From Pseudovibrio sp947494035 (GTDB lineage: Bacteria > Pseudomonadota > Alphaproteobacteria > Rhizobiales > Stappiaceae): a stretch of DNA of 64,000 nucleotides. This document shows positions 43,595-52,005 of the stretch, piece after piece. The stretch is taken from NCBI GenBank assembly GCA_947494035.1, contig CANLTN010000009.1, positions 1 to 64,000 on the forward strand, given 5' to 3'. The stretch's first letter is position 1. Each line of letters starts with the position of its first letter. The translations under genes and the position numbers were made by a program. The notes under the pieces were generated by a model that made no database searches, was not told the origin of the DNA, and saw nothing but the letters and a program-made list of their open reading frames with translations.

Positions 43595-45898
43595 ATGAAT
43601 CAGGTTGTTACACCGAAGTTTGGAGTTGGCGCTCCTGTGCGCCGAAAAGAAGATGTCGCCTTTGTTTCCGGAAAGGGGCATTACACGGATGACCTGAAGG
43701 TGGCCGGTGCGGCGCACGCTGTGGTTTTGCGGTCTTCTCTGGCGTTTGCAAAATTTACTCTCGGCGGATTGGATGATGCGCGCGCGATGGAGGGTGTGCA
43801 GCTGGTTCTGACTGCTGCGGATATTAAAGAGACCAACAATATTCCGTGTCAGATGGTTCTTACGCAGCTTGATGGTAGTCGGCACTGGGTGCCTCGCTAT
43901 GAGGTTCTGTGCTCGGATACTGCTCGCTTTGCTGGTGATGCGCTTGCCTTTGTTGTTGCTGATACGGTGGAACAAGCGCGAGCTGCTCTTGAGGCGATCG
44001 AGGTCGACTACGAGGATTTTGAGGCTGTGACCGGAACGGAGGCCGCCTTGGAAGATGGCGCGCCGCTGGTGTGGCCGGAGCATGGGACGAACAAGGCCTT
44101 TGAGGTTGGTGTTGGCAATAAGCAGGCGATGGAGGAGGCCTTCAAAAAGGCTCACCATGTTACCAAGATCAAAGTGATCAATAACCGTCTTGTCGCCAAT
44201 GCGATGGAGCCTCGTGCCTGTATTGGCGAGTTTGACAGTAAGAGTGGCCGTTACACGCTGACCACCGGAACGCAGGGTGGCCATCACATGCGTGCGCAGG
44301 TCGCCAAGAACATACTCGGCATTGACGAAAAAGATTTGCGCGTTGTGACGCCTGATGTAGGTGGTGGTTTTGGGACCAAGATGTTCACCTATCTTGAGTA
44401 CCCGCTGTGCCTGATTGCGGCGAAGCGGGTTGGACGTCCGGTACGCTGGGTACAGGAACGGACCGAGCACTTCATGTCTGACGCTCAGGGCCGTGACAAT
44501 GTATCCACGGCAGAGCTTGCTCTTGATGAGAGCGGCAAGATGATTGGCCTAAAGATCCATGTGATTGCAAACATGGGCGCTTATCTGCATGAGTTCGGCC
44601 CTGGCATTCCGCAGATCGGTATCACCATGAGCTCCGGTCTCTACGATATCCCCGGAACATGGGCGGAAGCCACGGGCGTTTATACCAATACTGTGCCGGT
44701 GGATGCCTTCCGCGGGGCGGGACGTCCTGAAGCGCTCTATCTGATGGAGCGGCTGGCGGATAAGGCGGCGCATGAGATGGGTATGGATCCGGCGGAATTC
44801 CGCCGCAAGAGCTTTATCCCCGAAGATGCTTTACCTTATACAACAGCGACGGGGCGCATGTATGATACTGGTTCCTTCGGGGCTCACATGACCAAGGCGC
44901 TGGAGAAAATCCAGTACTCCACGTTTGCCGAGCGTGAGGCAGAGAGCCGCAAAAAAGGGCTGTACCGTGGTATCGGGTTCGCTACCTATGTGGAGGCCTG
45001 TGCCTTTGCTGGTGGAGAAGAAGCCAAGATTGAGCTGAACAAAAACGGCACTGTGACGTTGCTGATTGGAACGCAGAGTAACGGGCAGGGTCATGCGACG
45101 GCTTATGGCCAGATTATCGCAGAACAGCTGGGTTTGCAGCTTGATCAGGTCGAGATGGTGCAGGGTGATACGGACCGTGTGGCTAAAGGTGGCGGGACCG
45201 GTGGGTCGCGCTCGATCCCGATTGGGTTGCCATCTGTGAATGCTGCTTCGGAAACGCTTGTGACCAAAATCAAACAGATCGCTGGTGAGAAGCTGGAGGT
45301 TGGTGTTGGTGACCTGACGCTAGAAGATGGGCAGGTGCGTGTGGTTGGGACGGATCAGCAGATCAGCCTTGCTGATGTGGCTGGATCTCAGCCCGAGACA
45401 TTGAGCGCAACCGAAGAAGTCAAGCAGGATGAATGTACTTATCCCAATGGCACCCATGTGTGTGAGGTGGAGATTGATCCGGAAACCGGCAAGACGGAAG
45501 TGGTCAACTTTGTGATCGTGGACGACTTTGGCGTGACGGTGAATCCGCTGCTTTTGGCAGGTCAGGTGCATGGCGGAGCGGGGCAGGCGATCTCGCAGGC
45601 GCTGTGTGAGCATACGGTTTATGATGAAACCGGACAGTTGCTCTCTGCATCTTTCATGGACTATCACATTGCACGCGCTGATGATTTGCCAAGCTTCGAC
45701 TTCTCAACCCACAATGTTCCATCAACGACAAATGCGATGGGCATTAAGGGGGCTGGGGAGGCTGGATCTATTGGGGCGGCGCCTGCGGTGATGAATGCTG
45801 TGCAGCATGCTTTGCGTAAGAATGCTGGTATTGAGCATATAGATATGCCCGCGACCCCGCTTGCGGTTTGGAGTGCGATCCAGCAGGCAAAAAGCTGA
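43595..45898 (+). CDS. Molybdopterin-binding subunit, xanthine/CO dehydrogenase family
   Basis: A 767-residue catalytic-subunit homologue that would bind the molybdenum-molybdopterin cytosine dinucleotide cofactor. The N-terminus (FGVGAPVRRKEDVAFVSGKG) and the first-half pattern GGGFGTKMFTYLEYPL and VDAFRGAGRPEALYLMERLAD are typical; the C-terminal half has TQSNGQGHATAYGQIIAEQL and KGAGEAGSIGAAPAVMNAV. The ATG at 43595 has GAGG at 5 nt; the frame is open from 43556. No medium (FAD) or small (2Fe-2S) subunit gene lies within reach on either side, which is unusual. Substrate unknown. Confidence 0.88.
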   Translation: MNQVVTPKFGVGAPVRRKEDVAFVSGKGHYTDDLKVAGAAHAVVLRSSLAFAKFTLGGLDDARAMEGVQLVLTAADIKETNNIPCQMVLTQLDGSRHWVPRYEVLCSDTARFAGDALAFVVADTVEQARAALEAIEVDYEDFEAVTGTEAALEDGAPLVWPEHGTNKAFEVGVGNKQAMEEAFKKAHHVTKIKVINNRLVANAMEPRACIGEFDSKSGRYTLTTGTQGGHHMRAQVAKNILGIDEKDLRVVTPDVGGGFGTKMFTYLEYPLCLIAAKRVGRPVRWVQERTEHFMSDAQGRDNVSTAELALDESGKMIGLKIHVIANMGAYLHEFGPGIPQIGITMSSGLYDIPGTWAEATGVYTNTVPVDAFRGAGRPEALYLMERLADKAAHEMGMDPAEFRRKSFIPEDALPYTTATGRMYDTGSFGAHMTKALEKIQYSTFAEREAESRKKGLYRGIGFATYVEACAFAGGEEAKIELNKNGTVTLLIGTQSNGQGHATAYGQIIAEQLGLQLDQVEMVQGDTDRVAKGGGTGGSRSIPIGLPSVNAASETLVTKIKQIAGEKLEVGVGDLTLEDGQVRVVGTDQQISLADVAGSQPETLSATEEVKQDECTYPNGTHVCEVEIDPETGKTEVVNFVIVDDFGVTVNPLLLAGQVHGGAGQAISQALCEHTVYDETGQLLSASFMDYHIARADDLPSFDFSTHNVPSTTNAMGIKGAGEAGSIGAAPAVMNAVQHALRKNAGIEHIDMPATPLAVWSAIQQAKS

Positions 45899-45979
45899 CT
45901 TGAATGACGGGCATCTTACGGATGCCGGTTTGGACTGATTGCGCAGGCGGGCTGGTGTCCCGCCTGTTTTTTGTTGTGA

Positions 45980-46216
45980 TCAGAAGGCTTTGAAGGTGAT
46001 GATGGTTTTGGTGTCCTGAATGCCTTCGAATACCTGTACTTTGTCGGCAACGAAATGGCCGATGTCGTCATTGTCGTTGATGTAGAATTTGGCCAGCAGA
46101 TCGTAATCCCCGGATGTGGAGTAAATTTCGGAGGCAATTTCTGCGTCCGCAATGGCGTTGGCCACCTGATAGGTTTTTCCGAGCTGGCATTTGATCTGTA
46201 CAAAGAACGGAATCAT
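45980..46216 (-). CDS. Stand-alone Lrp/AsnC ligand-binding (RAM) domain protein
   Basis: A 78-residue protein that is only the C-terminal sensing half of Lrp-family regulators: PFFVQIKCQLGKTYQVANAI, then SGDYDLLAKFYINDNDDIG (the G..D motif) and VFEGIQDTKTIITF. It has no DNA-binding domain. Such single-domain proteins form oligomers and may modulate other Lrp members; the full-length Lrp regulator at 28282 is a candidate partner, by inference only. Convergent with the molybdopterin gene, divergent from the thiamine operon. Confidence 0.88.
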   Translation of the reverse strand: MIPFFVQIKCQLGKTYQVANAIADAEIASEIYSTSGDYDLLAKFYINDNDDIGHFVADKVQVFEGIQDTKTIITFKAF

Positions 46217-46405
46217 AAATCTGCTATCCTTCTGTCCCGTAAGCTCAATTTAGAACTTGCGTTATTTTGTGAGCATTTTGCGTTGAAGCTGCGTTTTTTT
46301 GCAAGAGTTTGCGTTTTTTAAGCGAGATCTACCCCCAGTTGCCTTGCGTGCGCTCTCTCCTGTTTGTGCTTGCAGTTCTGTCAGTGGTTTGATAGCAAAA
46401 AAATG

Positions 46406-46501
46406 AACCAATGGGGGTGCCTTGAAATGAATGATGGGCTGAGAGGCAGGATGCCAACTCCTAGAACCTGATCCGGATTGTGCCGGCGGAGGGAATTGGG
46501 A
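46406..46501 (+). promoter_or_regulatory. TPP riboswitch (THI element)
   Basis: The conserved segments are all present in order: GGGGTGCC, GGGCTGAGA, ACCTGATCCGGATTGTGCCGG and GGAGGGAATTGGG, with closing stem CCAAT/ATTGG (46408-46412 and 46495-46499). It lies 51 bp upstream of thiM and should shut off the operon when thiamine diphosphate is abundant. Either termination or occlusion of the thiM ribosome-binding site (GGGGAG before 46553) would do this. Confidence 0.95.
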
Positions 46502-46552
46502 TGAGTACTCGCGTAATCGTTCCCGCCGTAATCAATAGGGGAGCGACAATAC

Positions 46553-47311
46553 ATGTCCTACACAGCTGAAGATCTCTGGCAGGTCGTGGAGAGAGTGCGT
46601 GAGCGCGGTGTGCGTGTTCATTGCCTGACCAACTCTGTTGCGCAGAACATTACTGCGAATGTGATGCTGGCCTGTAATATTGTCCCGTCTATGACATCCT
46701 CACATGATGAAATTCCTGCATTCATCGAGAGTGTTGAGGGATTGCTCGTCAACCTTGGAACGCTGGATGGTAAGAGGCGGCATGGAATCCGGCTGGGGCT
46801 GGAAGGGGCTGCCAAGAAATCTATCCCCGTGGTGCTGGATCCGGTTAAAGTGGATCGGTCGCAGATCCGCATGGAGTTTGCGCGTGACATTCTCAAGGAA
46901 TACGTTTCGATCCTGAAAGCCAATAACAGCGAATATGCGGGGCTGGAGGAGGCTGTCACTGCTAGCACATTGGTTGCTCGGACCGGACAGGATGATCTGG
47001 TGCTGGGCCGAGAGGTGCAGCACAAGGTGGGCAACGGGCATGTTTACATGGACAAGGTGACCGGGATCGGCTGTGCGCTGGGCGGTGTGGTTGCCGGGTT
47101 TGCGGCACTGGAACCTGATCGGGAGCTGGCCGTGCTTGCTGCGCTTGCGTTTTACGGTGTGTGCGGGGAACTGGCCGCAGGGCAGGCTAAGGGGCCGGGA
47201 AGCTTCACGCCAGCTTTCATCGATACGCTTTATGGCTTGACCGCTGAGCAATTCAACAAGCGCCTCAAGCTTGAGACCATCAATAAAAAAGACGGGGTTT
47301 TTGCCGTATGA
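46553..47311 (+). CDS. thiM: Hydroxyethylthiazole kinase
   Basis: Phosphorylates 4-methyl-5-(2-hydroxyethyl)thiazole for thiamine salvage. 252 residues; ThiM-type ribokinase-like fold with LTNSVAQNITANVMLACNIVPSM (substrate site), LKANNSEYAGL, and the anion-hole motif VTGIGCALGGVVAGF. First gene after the TPP riboswitch; overlaps thiD by 4 nt (ATGA). Confidence 0.95.
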   Translation: MSYTAEDLWQVVERVRERGVRVHCLTNSVAQNITANVMLACNIVPSMTSSHDEIPAFIESVEGLLVNLGTLDGKRRHGIRLGLEGAAKKSIPVVLDPVKVDRSQIRMEFARDILKEYVSILKANNSEYAGLEEAVTASTLVARTGQDDLVLGREVQHKVGNGHVYMDKVTGIGCALGGVVAGFAALEPDRELAVLAALAFYGVCGELAAGQAKGPGSFTPAFIDTLYGLTAEQFNKRLKLETINKKDGVFAV

Positions 47312-48123
47312 GCGCGATTGCAGTTACGATTGCAGGGTCAGATTCTGGTGGCGGTGCGGGAATTCAGGCAGACCTGAAGACGTTTTCAGCCCGCGGCGTT
47401 TACGGAGCCAGTGTGATCACTGCCCTGACGGCGCAAAACACGATGGGCGTCACAGGTATTCATGATGTGCCACCGGAGTTTGTGGCTGCACAGATGGACG
47501 CTGTATTTTCGGATCTGAAGGTGGATGCTGTGAAAATCGGCATGTTGTCACAGCCTAAAATTATAGAGGTTATTGCCACAAAGTTGACGGAATATGGTGT
47601 TAGCCGCGTCATTCTTGATCCGGTGATGGTGGCTACATCCGGCGATGTTTTGCTGCAAAACTCCGCGGTTTCCGTATTGAAGCAGAAGCTGTTTCCAATG
47701 GCGACGCTGATTACGCCGAACATGCAGGAAGCGGCTTTTCTGCTTGATGAGGCTGTGGCCGGATCTCGCGAAGACATGCACAGACAGGCGTTGCTGCTGT
47801 TGGGTATGATGGCAGCTGAGGGCGCATGTGGGGTTCTGCTGAAGGGCGGGCACGGTTCAAGCGAGACCTGTGACGATCTATACCTCTCCCGGAGTGTGGA
47901 GAGGTGGTATACAGCTCCAAGATATAAAACCAAGAATACGCACGGTACCGGGTGTTCCCTGTCCTCTGCGATTGCTGCCGGTCTAGCCAAAGGGCTGGAG
48001 TTGGAAGCAGCTATTTTTGAAGCAAAAGAGTATATTAGTCAGGCGATCAAAGCTGCGGATATGCTTGATATTGGCAAGGGACATGGGCCTGTGCACCATT
48101 TTCACGAGTTCTGGTCTGATTAA
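47308..48123 (+). CDS. thiD: Hydroxymethylpyrimidine/phosphomethylpyrimidine kinase
   Basis: Phosphorylates hydroxymethylpyrimidine twice, giving HMP-PP for thiamine phosphate synthase. 271 residues with the ribokinase-like motifs TIAGSDSGGGAGIQADLKTF (N-terminal) and KNTHGTGCSLSSAIAAGLAKG (anion hole). Overlaps thiM by 4 nt. The usual third partner thiE is absent here; the next gene, 12 bp downstream, is a TRAP solute-binding protein. Confidence 0.96.
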   Translation: MSAIAVTIAGSDSGGGAGIQADLKTFSARGVYGASVITALTAQNTMGVTGIHDVPPEFVAAQMDAVFSDLKVDAVKIGMLSQPKIIEVIATKLTEYGVSRVILDPVMVATSGDVLLQNSAVSVLKQKLFPMATLITPNMQEAAFLLDEAVAGSREDMHRQALLLLGMMAAEGACGVLLKGGHGSSETCDDLYLSRSVERWYTAPRYKTKNTHGTGCSLSSAIAAGLAKGLELEAAIFEAKEYISQAIKAADMLDIGKGHGPVHHFHEFWSD

Positions 48124-48135
48124 AGGGCGGATGTA

Positions 48136-49239
48136 ATGACCAAGAAGAAAGAACAGATGCTGACCCGCCGTCAGGCGCTCGGGCTTACTGCAGGGGCGGT
48201 TGCCGGAAGTGCTGCGCTTGCTGCACCTGCTCTGGCTGAAAAAGCTGCGACGGTGATCGAGTGGCGCATGGTGACCAGCTGGCCAAAGAATCTGCCGGGG
48301 CCGGGCATGTCTGCGCAACGGATTTGTGACCGCATTAATACCATGAGTGGTGGTGCAATGCGCGTCCGCTTGTTTGCTGCAGGTGAGCTGGTGCCAGCCT
48401 TTGAAGTGTTTGATACGGTTTCAAGCGGTACGGCGCAGATGGGGCATTCTGCTGCCATGTACTGGGCCGGAAAAATGCCGGGCTCGGTGTTCTTTACGAC
48501 CGTTCCATTTGGACTTCTACCGCAAGAACACACCGCCTGGGTGGATCAACTCGGCGGTCAGGAGCTTTGGGACGAGCTTTATGCTCCGTTTGGGGTGAAG
48601 CCGTTCATGGGTGGTAACTCCGGTCCGACCATGGCTGGTTGGTACCGCGAGCCTGTGGAGACGCTGGATGACCTGAATGGCCGCAAGTTACGCATTGCTG
48701 GTCTGGGTGGTGAAATCATGCGTAAGCATGGCGTTACTCCGGTCAGTATTCCAAGCTCGGAAATGTACACCAGCCTGCAGACTGGTGTGGTTGATGGTGT
48801 TGAGTTCCTTGGTCCATGGAGTGACAGTTCGCTGGGCTTCCAAAAACTGGTGAAGCACTATTATGGCCCGGGCTTTAACAAGCCAAACGGCACTGGCGAA
48901 GCGATTGTGAATGCCGTTGCTCTGGAAGGGCTTTCCAAGGATTTGCAGGCGATTGTTGCAGAAGCTTGCCGCGTGGAAGCTGATGTGGCGCTTGCCGAGG
49001 CCAATGCTCAAAACGCAGCAAGTTTGAAACTGCTGCAAGAAGAACATGGTGTTGTGGTGGGTGAGTTCCCGCCGGAGGTTCTGTCCGCTTTACGGGCGAC
49101 CAGTGCTGATGTGCTGGATGTGTACACGCAGGACGACAAAGCTGCCCGCAAAATCTATGAGAGCTATATAGAGGCGCAAGAGATTTTAGCTGGGTGGAGC
49201 ACGCTTTCACTGGCCAGAAACATCTCCGCGAGAGATTGA
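48136..49239 (+). CDS. TRAP-type solute-binding protein (Tat-exported) in the thiamine operon
   Basis: A 367-residue DctP-family periplasmic binding protein. The N-terminus (MTRRQALG-like MLTRRQALGLTAGAVAGSAA with twin arginine) is a Tat signal. The DctP features RLFAAGELVPAFEVFDTVSSG (binding cleft) and MYTSLQTGVVDGVEFLGPWSD, including the conserved G.VDG motif, are present. It is the third gene after the TPP riboswitch, 12 bp from thiD, so it is presumably thiamine-repressed. No DctQ or DctM membrane genes follow. A thiazole, pyrimidine or keto-acid ligand is possible; unproven. Confidence 0.85.
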   Translation: MTKKKEQMLTRRQALGLTAGAVAGSAALAAPALAEKAATVIEWRMVTSWPKNLPGPGMSAQRICDRINTMSGGAMRVRLFAAGELVPAFEVFDTVSSGTAQMGHSAAMYWAGKMPGSVFFTTVPFGLLPQEHTAWVDQLGGQELWDELYAPFGVKPFMGGNSGPTMAGWYREPVETLDDLNGRKLRIAGLGGEIMRKHGVTPVSIPSSEMYTSLQTGVVDGVEFLGPWSDSSLGFQKLVKHYYGPGFNKPNGTGEAIVNAVALEGLSKDLQAIVAEACRVEADVALAEANAQNAASLKLLQEEHGVVVGEFPPEVLSALRATSADVLDVYTQDDKAARKIYESYIEAQEILAGWSTLSLARNISARD

Positions 49240-49255
49240 TTTACGGACCAAATTT

Positions 49256-49292
49256 TGTTTGAAGGCCCCTCCATTTGGACGGGCTTTTATTT
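49256..49292 (+). terminator. Terminator of the thiamine operon
   Basis: Imperfect stem AAGGCCC.TCC/GGACGGGCTT with an ATTT loop, followed by TTATTTT, 20 bp after the TRAP-protein stop codon. Confidence 0.6.
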
Positions 49293-49364
49293 TGCGTATT
49301 TTTTGTCACAGAAAATGTGTCGCAGACTTACCTGAAATACGAATGAGGGCGCAGTCGAATATTG

Positions 49365-49390
49365 GTTTTATGTTGTTGTTTTATGTTGTT
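49365..49390. repeat. Two tandem copies of a 13-bp unit upstream of fadL
   Basis: GTTTTATGTTGTT is repeated exactly twice head to tail (49365-49377 and 49378-49390), about 140 bp before the porin start. It could be a regulator site or simple slippage duplication. Confidence 0.5.
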
Positions 49391-49530
49391 CCGGCGATCT
49401 ACCCTTAAAACTGCTAGTGCAACTACTCTTCAATATTTTTAATTCTGTGGTGAGGAGCCGAATCAATACGTATATCTTAGTTTGATCATGGCGCTGCTTG
49501 TTTGTTTCTTGAGAACAGAAAGTACAGTGC

Positions 49531-50808
49531 ATGCCCAGATATCTGCCTATTACCATTGCTGGTCTTTCTTCCTTGCTGATTGCGTCTGACGCTTTTGCTG
49601 GCGCCTTTGCTGTTCGCGAGCAGTCCTCCTGGTATCAGGGGCTTTCCTTTGCAGGCAATGCGACGCACTCCAAGAGCCTTTCCAGTATGTACTGGAACCC
49701 GGCGACCATGACAGGTCATGAGGGGTGGCAGGGGGAAACATCGCAAACGGTTGTGTTTCCCAGTGCGTCGATCAGTTTGGACGAGGCGACGATTGACATC
49801 CCGGGCATTCCAGGGATTCCGATAATTGGTGTTCCCTATTCCTCCGGTAATATCGGGGTAGATGCGTGGGTGCCTGCGAGTTACAGCACGTGGGCGGCCA
49901 ATGATCGGGTGACGCTGGGTATTAGCACGAATGCTCCGTTTGGTTTTGAAACCAAGCCGAGGATCGAGTGGGCGGGGCAGACTTATGCGCGCTCCTCGCG
50001 TGTGCTTTCTGTCAACGTGACGCCGATGGCTTCTGTTAAGTTGACCGAGAAGTTTTCTGTTGGGGCGGGGGTGCAAGTTGAATATCTGCAAGTGCGGCTG
50101 AAGTCTGCTGCTGGCGTGCCGCCTTTTGTTCCGAATGCGCCAACTGTGGAATTACGCGGAGAAGACAACAATCTGGGTTTTGGGGCGACACTTGGGGCGC
50201 TCTTCAAACCGTGGGAAGGTATTCAATTTGGCATTGGATACCGCTCTCCCATTGAACATAACCTGAAGGGGCGTCTTGTTCTTGGTGGCACTAAGCTGAC
50301 GTCCATACGTGCAACCGTCACTATGCCGGAGACAGTGACTGTCTCCTTCCAGCAAGTCCTGACTGAGCAATGGCGTGGGATGGGGACGTTTGAATGGACA
50401 CACTGGTCGAGGTTTGGAACCTTCCCGATTGTTAATGTGCAGGGCCAGCAGGTGGCTGATTTACCGTTTCAATACAATGATGGCTATTTCCTCTCACTGG
50501 GTACCGAATACGATTTTCACGAGCGCTTCACCGGCCGGTTCGGGTTGGCCTATGAGTGGTCGCCTATTGATGAGCACAACCGGACACCGCGTTTGCCGGA
50601 TTCAAACCGGTTCTGGCTCAGTGCTGGCCTGAGCTATTTCCATAATGATTGGCTTGAGGTGGATGTGGGCTATTCGCACTTGTTCCCTGAGAGCTCGAAT
50701 ATCAACATCAATCCGGCACATCCAGCCTATGCAGGTATTACGATTCAAGGACCAGTGAAGAATACCCATGCCGATATCATCAGCGTGGGTGGCCGTCTGA
50801 AATTCTAG
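49531..50808 (+). CDS. fadL: FadL/OmpP1-family outer-membrane transport protein
   Basis: A 425-residue beta-barrel porin of the FadL/TodX family, importing fatty acids or other hydrophobic compounds across the outer membrane. Signal peptide of about 23 residues ends SDAFAGAF; the plug motif SMYWNPATMTG (NPA) is present near residue 50-65. The barrel ends with GGRLKF, a terminal aromatic residue as required for outer-membrane insertion. Its own terminator follows. A fadD-like gene (40483) in the same window makes a fatty-acid role plausible. Confidence 0.9.
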   Translation: MPRYLPITIAGLSSLLIASDAFAGAFAVREQSSWYQGLSFAGNATHSKSLSSMYWNPATMTGHEGWQGETSQTVVFPSASISLDEATIDIPGIPGIPIIGVPYSSGNIGVDAWVPASYSTWAANDRVTLGISTNAPFGFETKPRIEWAGQTYARSSRVLSVNVTPMASVKLTEKFSVGAGVQVEYLQVRLKSAAGVPPFVPNAPTVELRGEDNNLGFGATLGALFKPWEGIQFGIGYRSPIEHNLKGRLVLGGTKLTSIRATVTMPETVTVSFQQVLTEQWRGMGTFEWTHWSRFGTFPIVNVQGQQVADLPFQYNDGYFLSLGTEYDFHERFTGRFGLAYEWSPIDEHNRTPRLPDSNRFWLSAGLSYFHNDWLEVDVGYSHLFPESSNININPAHPAYAGITIQGPVKNTHADIISVGGRLKF

Positions 50809-50818
50809 ATCATCTTTG

Positions 50819-50860
50819 TTTGGCCTTCGCGTAGCGTGGATACGGGAAGGCCAAATCTGT
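50819..50860. terminator. Long-stem hairpin between fadL and the SDR gene
   Basis: TTTGGCCTTC (50819-50828) and GAAGGCCAAA (50846-50855) make a perfect 10-bp stem, with a 17-nt loop. It is the transcript end for convergent fadL and SDR genes. Confidence 0.7.
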
Positions 50861-50884
50861 TTTAGGACCAATGGACTGTGGAGC

Positions 50885-51664
50885 TTAAAACGCGCTTGGG
50901 TACAGGCCTCCGTCGAGAAGCAGGTTCTGGCCGGTGATGTATCCGGCATGGGCTGAGCAGAGAAAAGCGCAGGCTTTGCCGAACTCTTCCGGATTACCGA
51001 GACGTTTTGCGGGGATCTGTTGTGAGGATAACCGCTTTGCTTCTTCTATGGAGATGCCGGATTGCTGTGCCTCACGTTCGAAGCCGCCTTTAAGGCGATC
51101 AGTGTCGAACCTGCCGGGCAAGACGTTGTTGATGGTCACGTTGTACTGGGCGTACTGGCGGCAAACACCGGCAAGAAAGGCGGTGAGGCCAGCGCGGGCG
51201 CCGCTGGACAGGTCCAGTCCCTCAATTGGCATCTTAACGGAGGAGGAGGTGATGTTGACGATGCGTCCGAAACGGCGCTCTGCCATGCCATCGATGACTG
51301 CTTTGATCAGCTCAATGGGCGTGATCATGTTTTGGACTACGCCTTCCTGAATGGACTGGCGGTCTAGCTCCTTGAAGTCCCTGCGTGGCGGGCCTCCGTT
51401 GTTGTTGACGAGGATATCGGGATTTGGGCAGGCTTTGAGCACGGCCTGTTGACCTTCCGGAGTGGAAATATCAGCGGCAACCGGTGTGACGGTGATGTTG
51501 TGCTGTGCCGCCAACTCTTTGGCGACCTGATCGAGAAGTTGCTCGTTGCGGCCATTTATCACCAGATTGCAACCAGCTTCTGCCAGTGCTTTTGCTGTTC
51601 CAAAGCCCAGTCCGCGGCTGGACGCGCAGATAATGGCTTTACGGCCCTCAAGTCCCAAATGCAT
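50885..51664 (-). CDS. SDR-family oxidoreductase with degenerate active site
   Basis: A 259-residue short-chain dehydrogenase/reductase homologue. The N-terminal Rossmann segment AIICASSRGLGFGTAKALAE and DILVNNNGGPP (NNAG-like) are intact. At the catalytic tetrad the normal YxxxK is replaced: after NITSSSVKMPIEGLDL the segment reads SSGARAGLTAFLAGV, with Ser and Arg at the Tyr and Lys positions. C-terminal LCSAHAGYITGQNLLLDGGLYPSAF is normal. I recall a BKR-like SDR subgroup that also lacks a perfect tetrad; this protein may belong there. Function uncertain; possibly non-catalytic or with different chemistry. Confidence 0.82.
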   Translation of the reverse strand: MHLGLEGRKAIICASSRGLGFGTAKALAEAGCNLVINGRNEQLLDQVAKELAAQHNITVTPVAADISTPEGQQAVLKACPNPDILVNNNGGPPRRDFKELDRQSIQEGVVQNMITPIELIKAVIDGMAERRFGRIVNITSSSVKMPIEGLDLSSGARAGLTAFLAGVCRQYAQYNVTINNVLPGRFDTDRLKGGFEREAQQSGISIEEAKRLSSQQIPAKRLGNPEEFGKACAFLCSAHAGYITGQNLLLDGGLYPSAF

Positions 51665-52005
51665 GTCGATATCCTGTAGAGCTTGAGCATACCAGATGCT
51701 CTAGTCGATTGTTTCTTATGGGTTTCGCCCAAAGTGGGGGCACTTTGGAGCAAGACTCATGTGTGCTTTCGAGCGGCAGCTTAACGGCTGTGAGGGCTTT
51801 GAGCTAGTGGGGATCAAGCTTAGCAACTTGATCGAATAATCACTTGAATTGCATGTAGTTGTTTTTTGGTCCCCTAACAAACGGGGAGTATTGTTGCTTG
51901 TGGTTCATGCAAGAAACTGCAAGGGTTGAGTATCTGTAACCTGTCATGATTGTTTCTTGTGAACCAATTAAAGGAAAGAGAATTTCTTATTCCGGAGGCT
52001 AAGTG
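51665..52005. other. AT-rich intergenic region
   Basis: About 340 bases between divergent genes with no supportable ORF. A small hairpin AGAGC..GCATACCAGATGCTCT (51676-51701) and AT-rich stretches are seen. Promoters of both neighbours must lie here. Confidence 0.4.
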
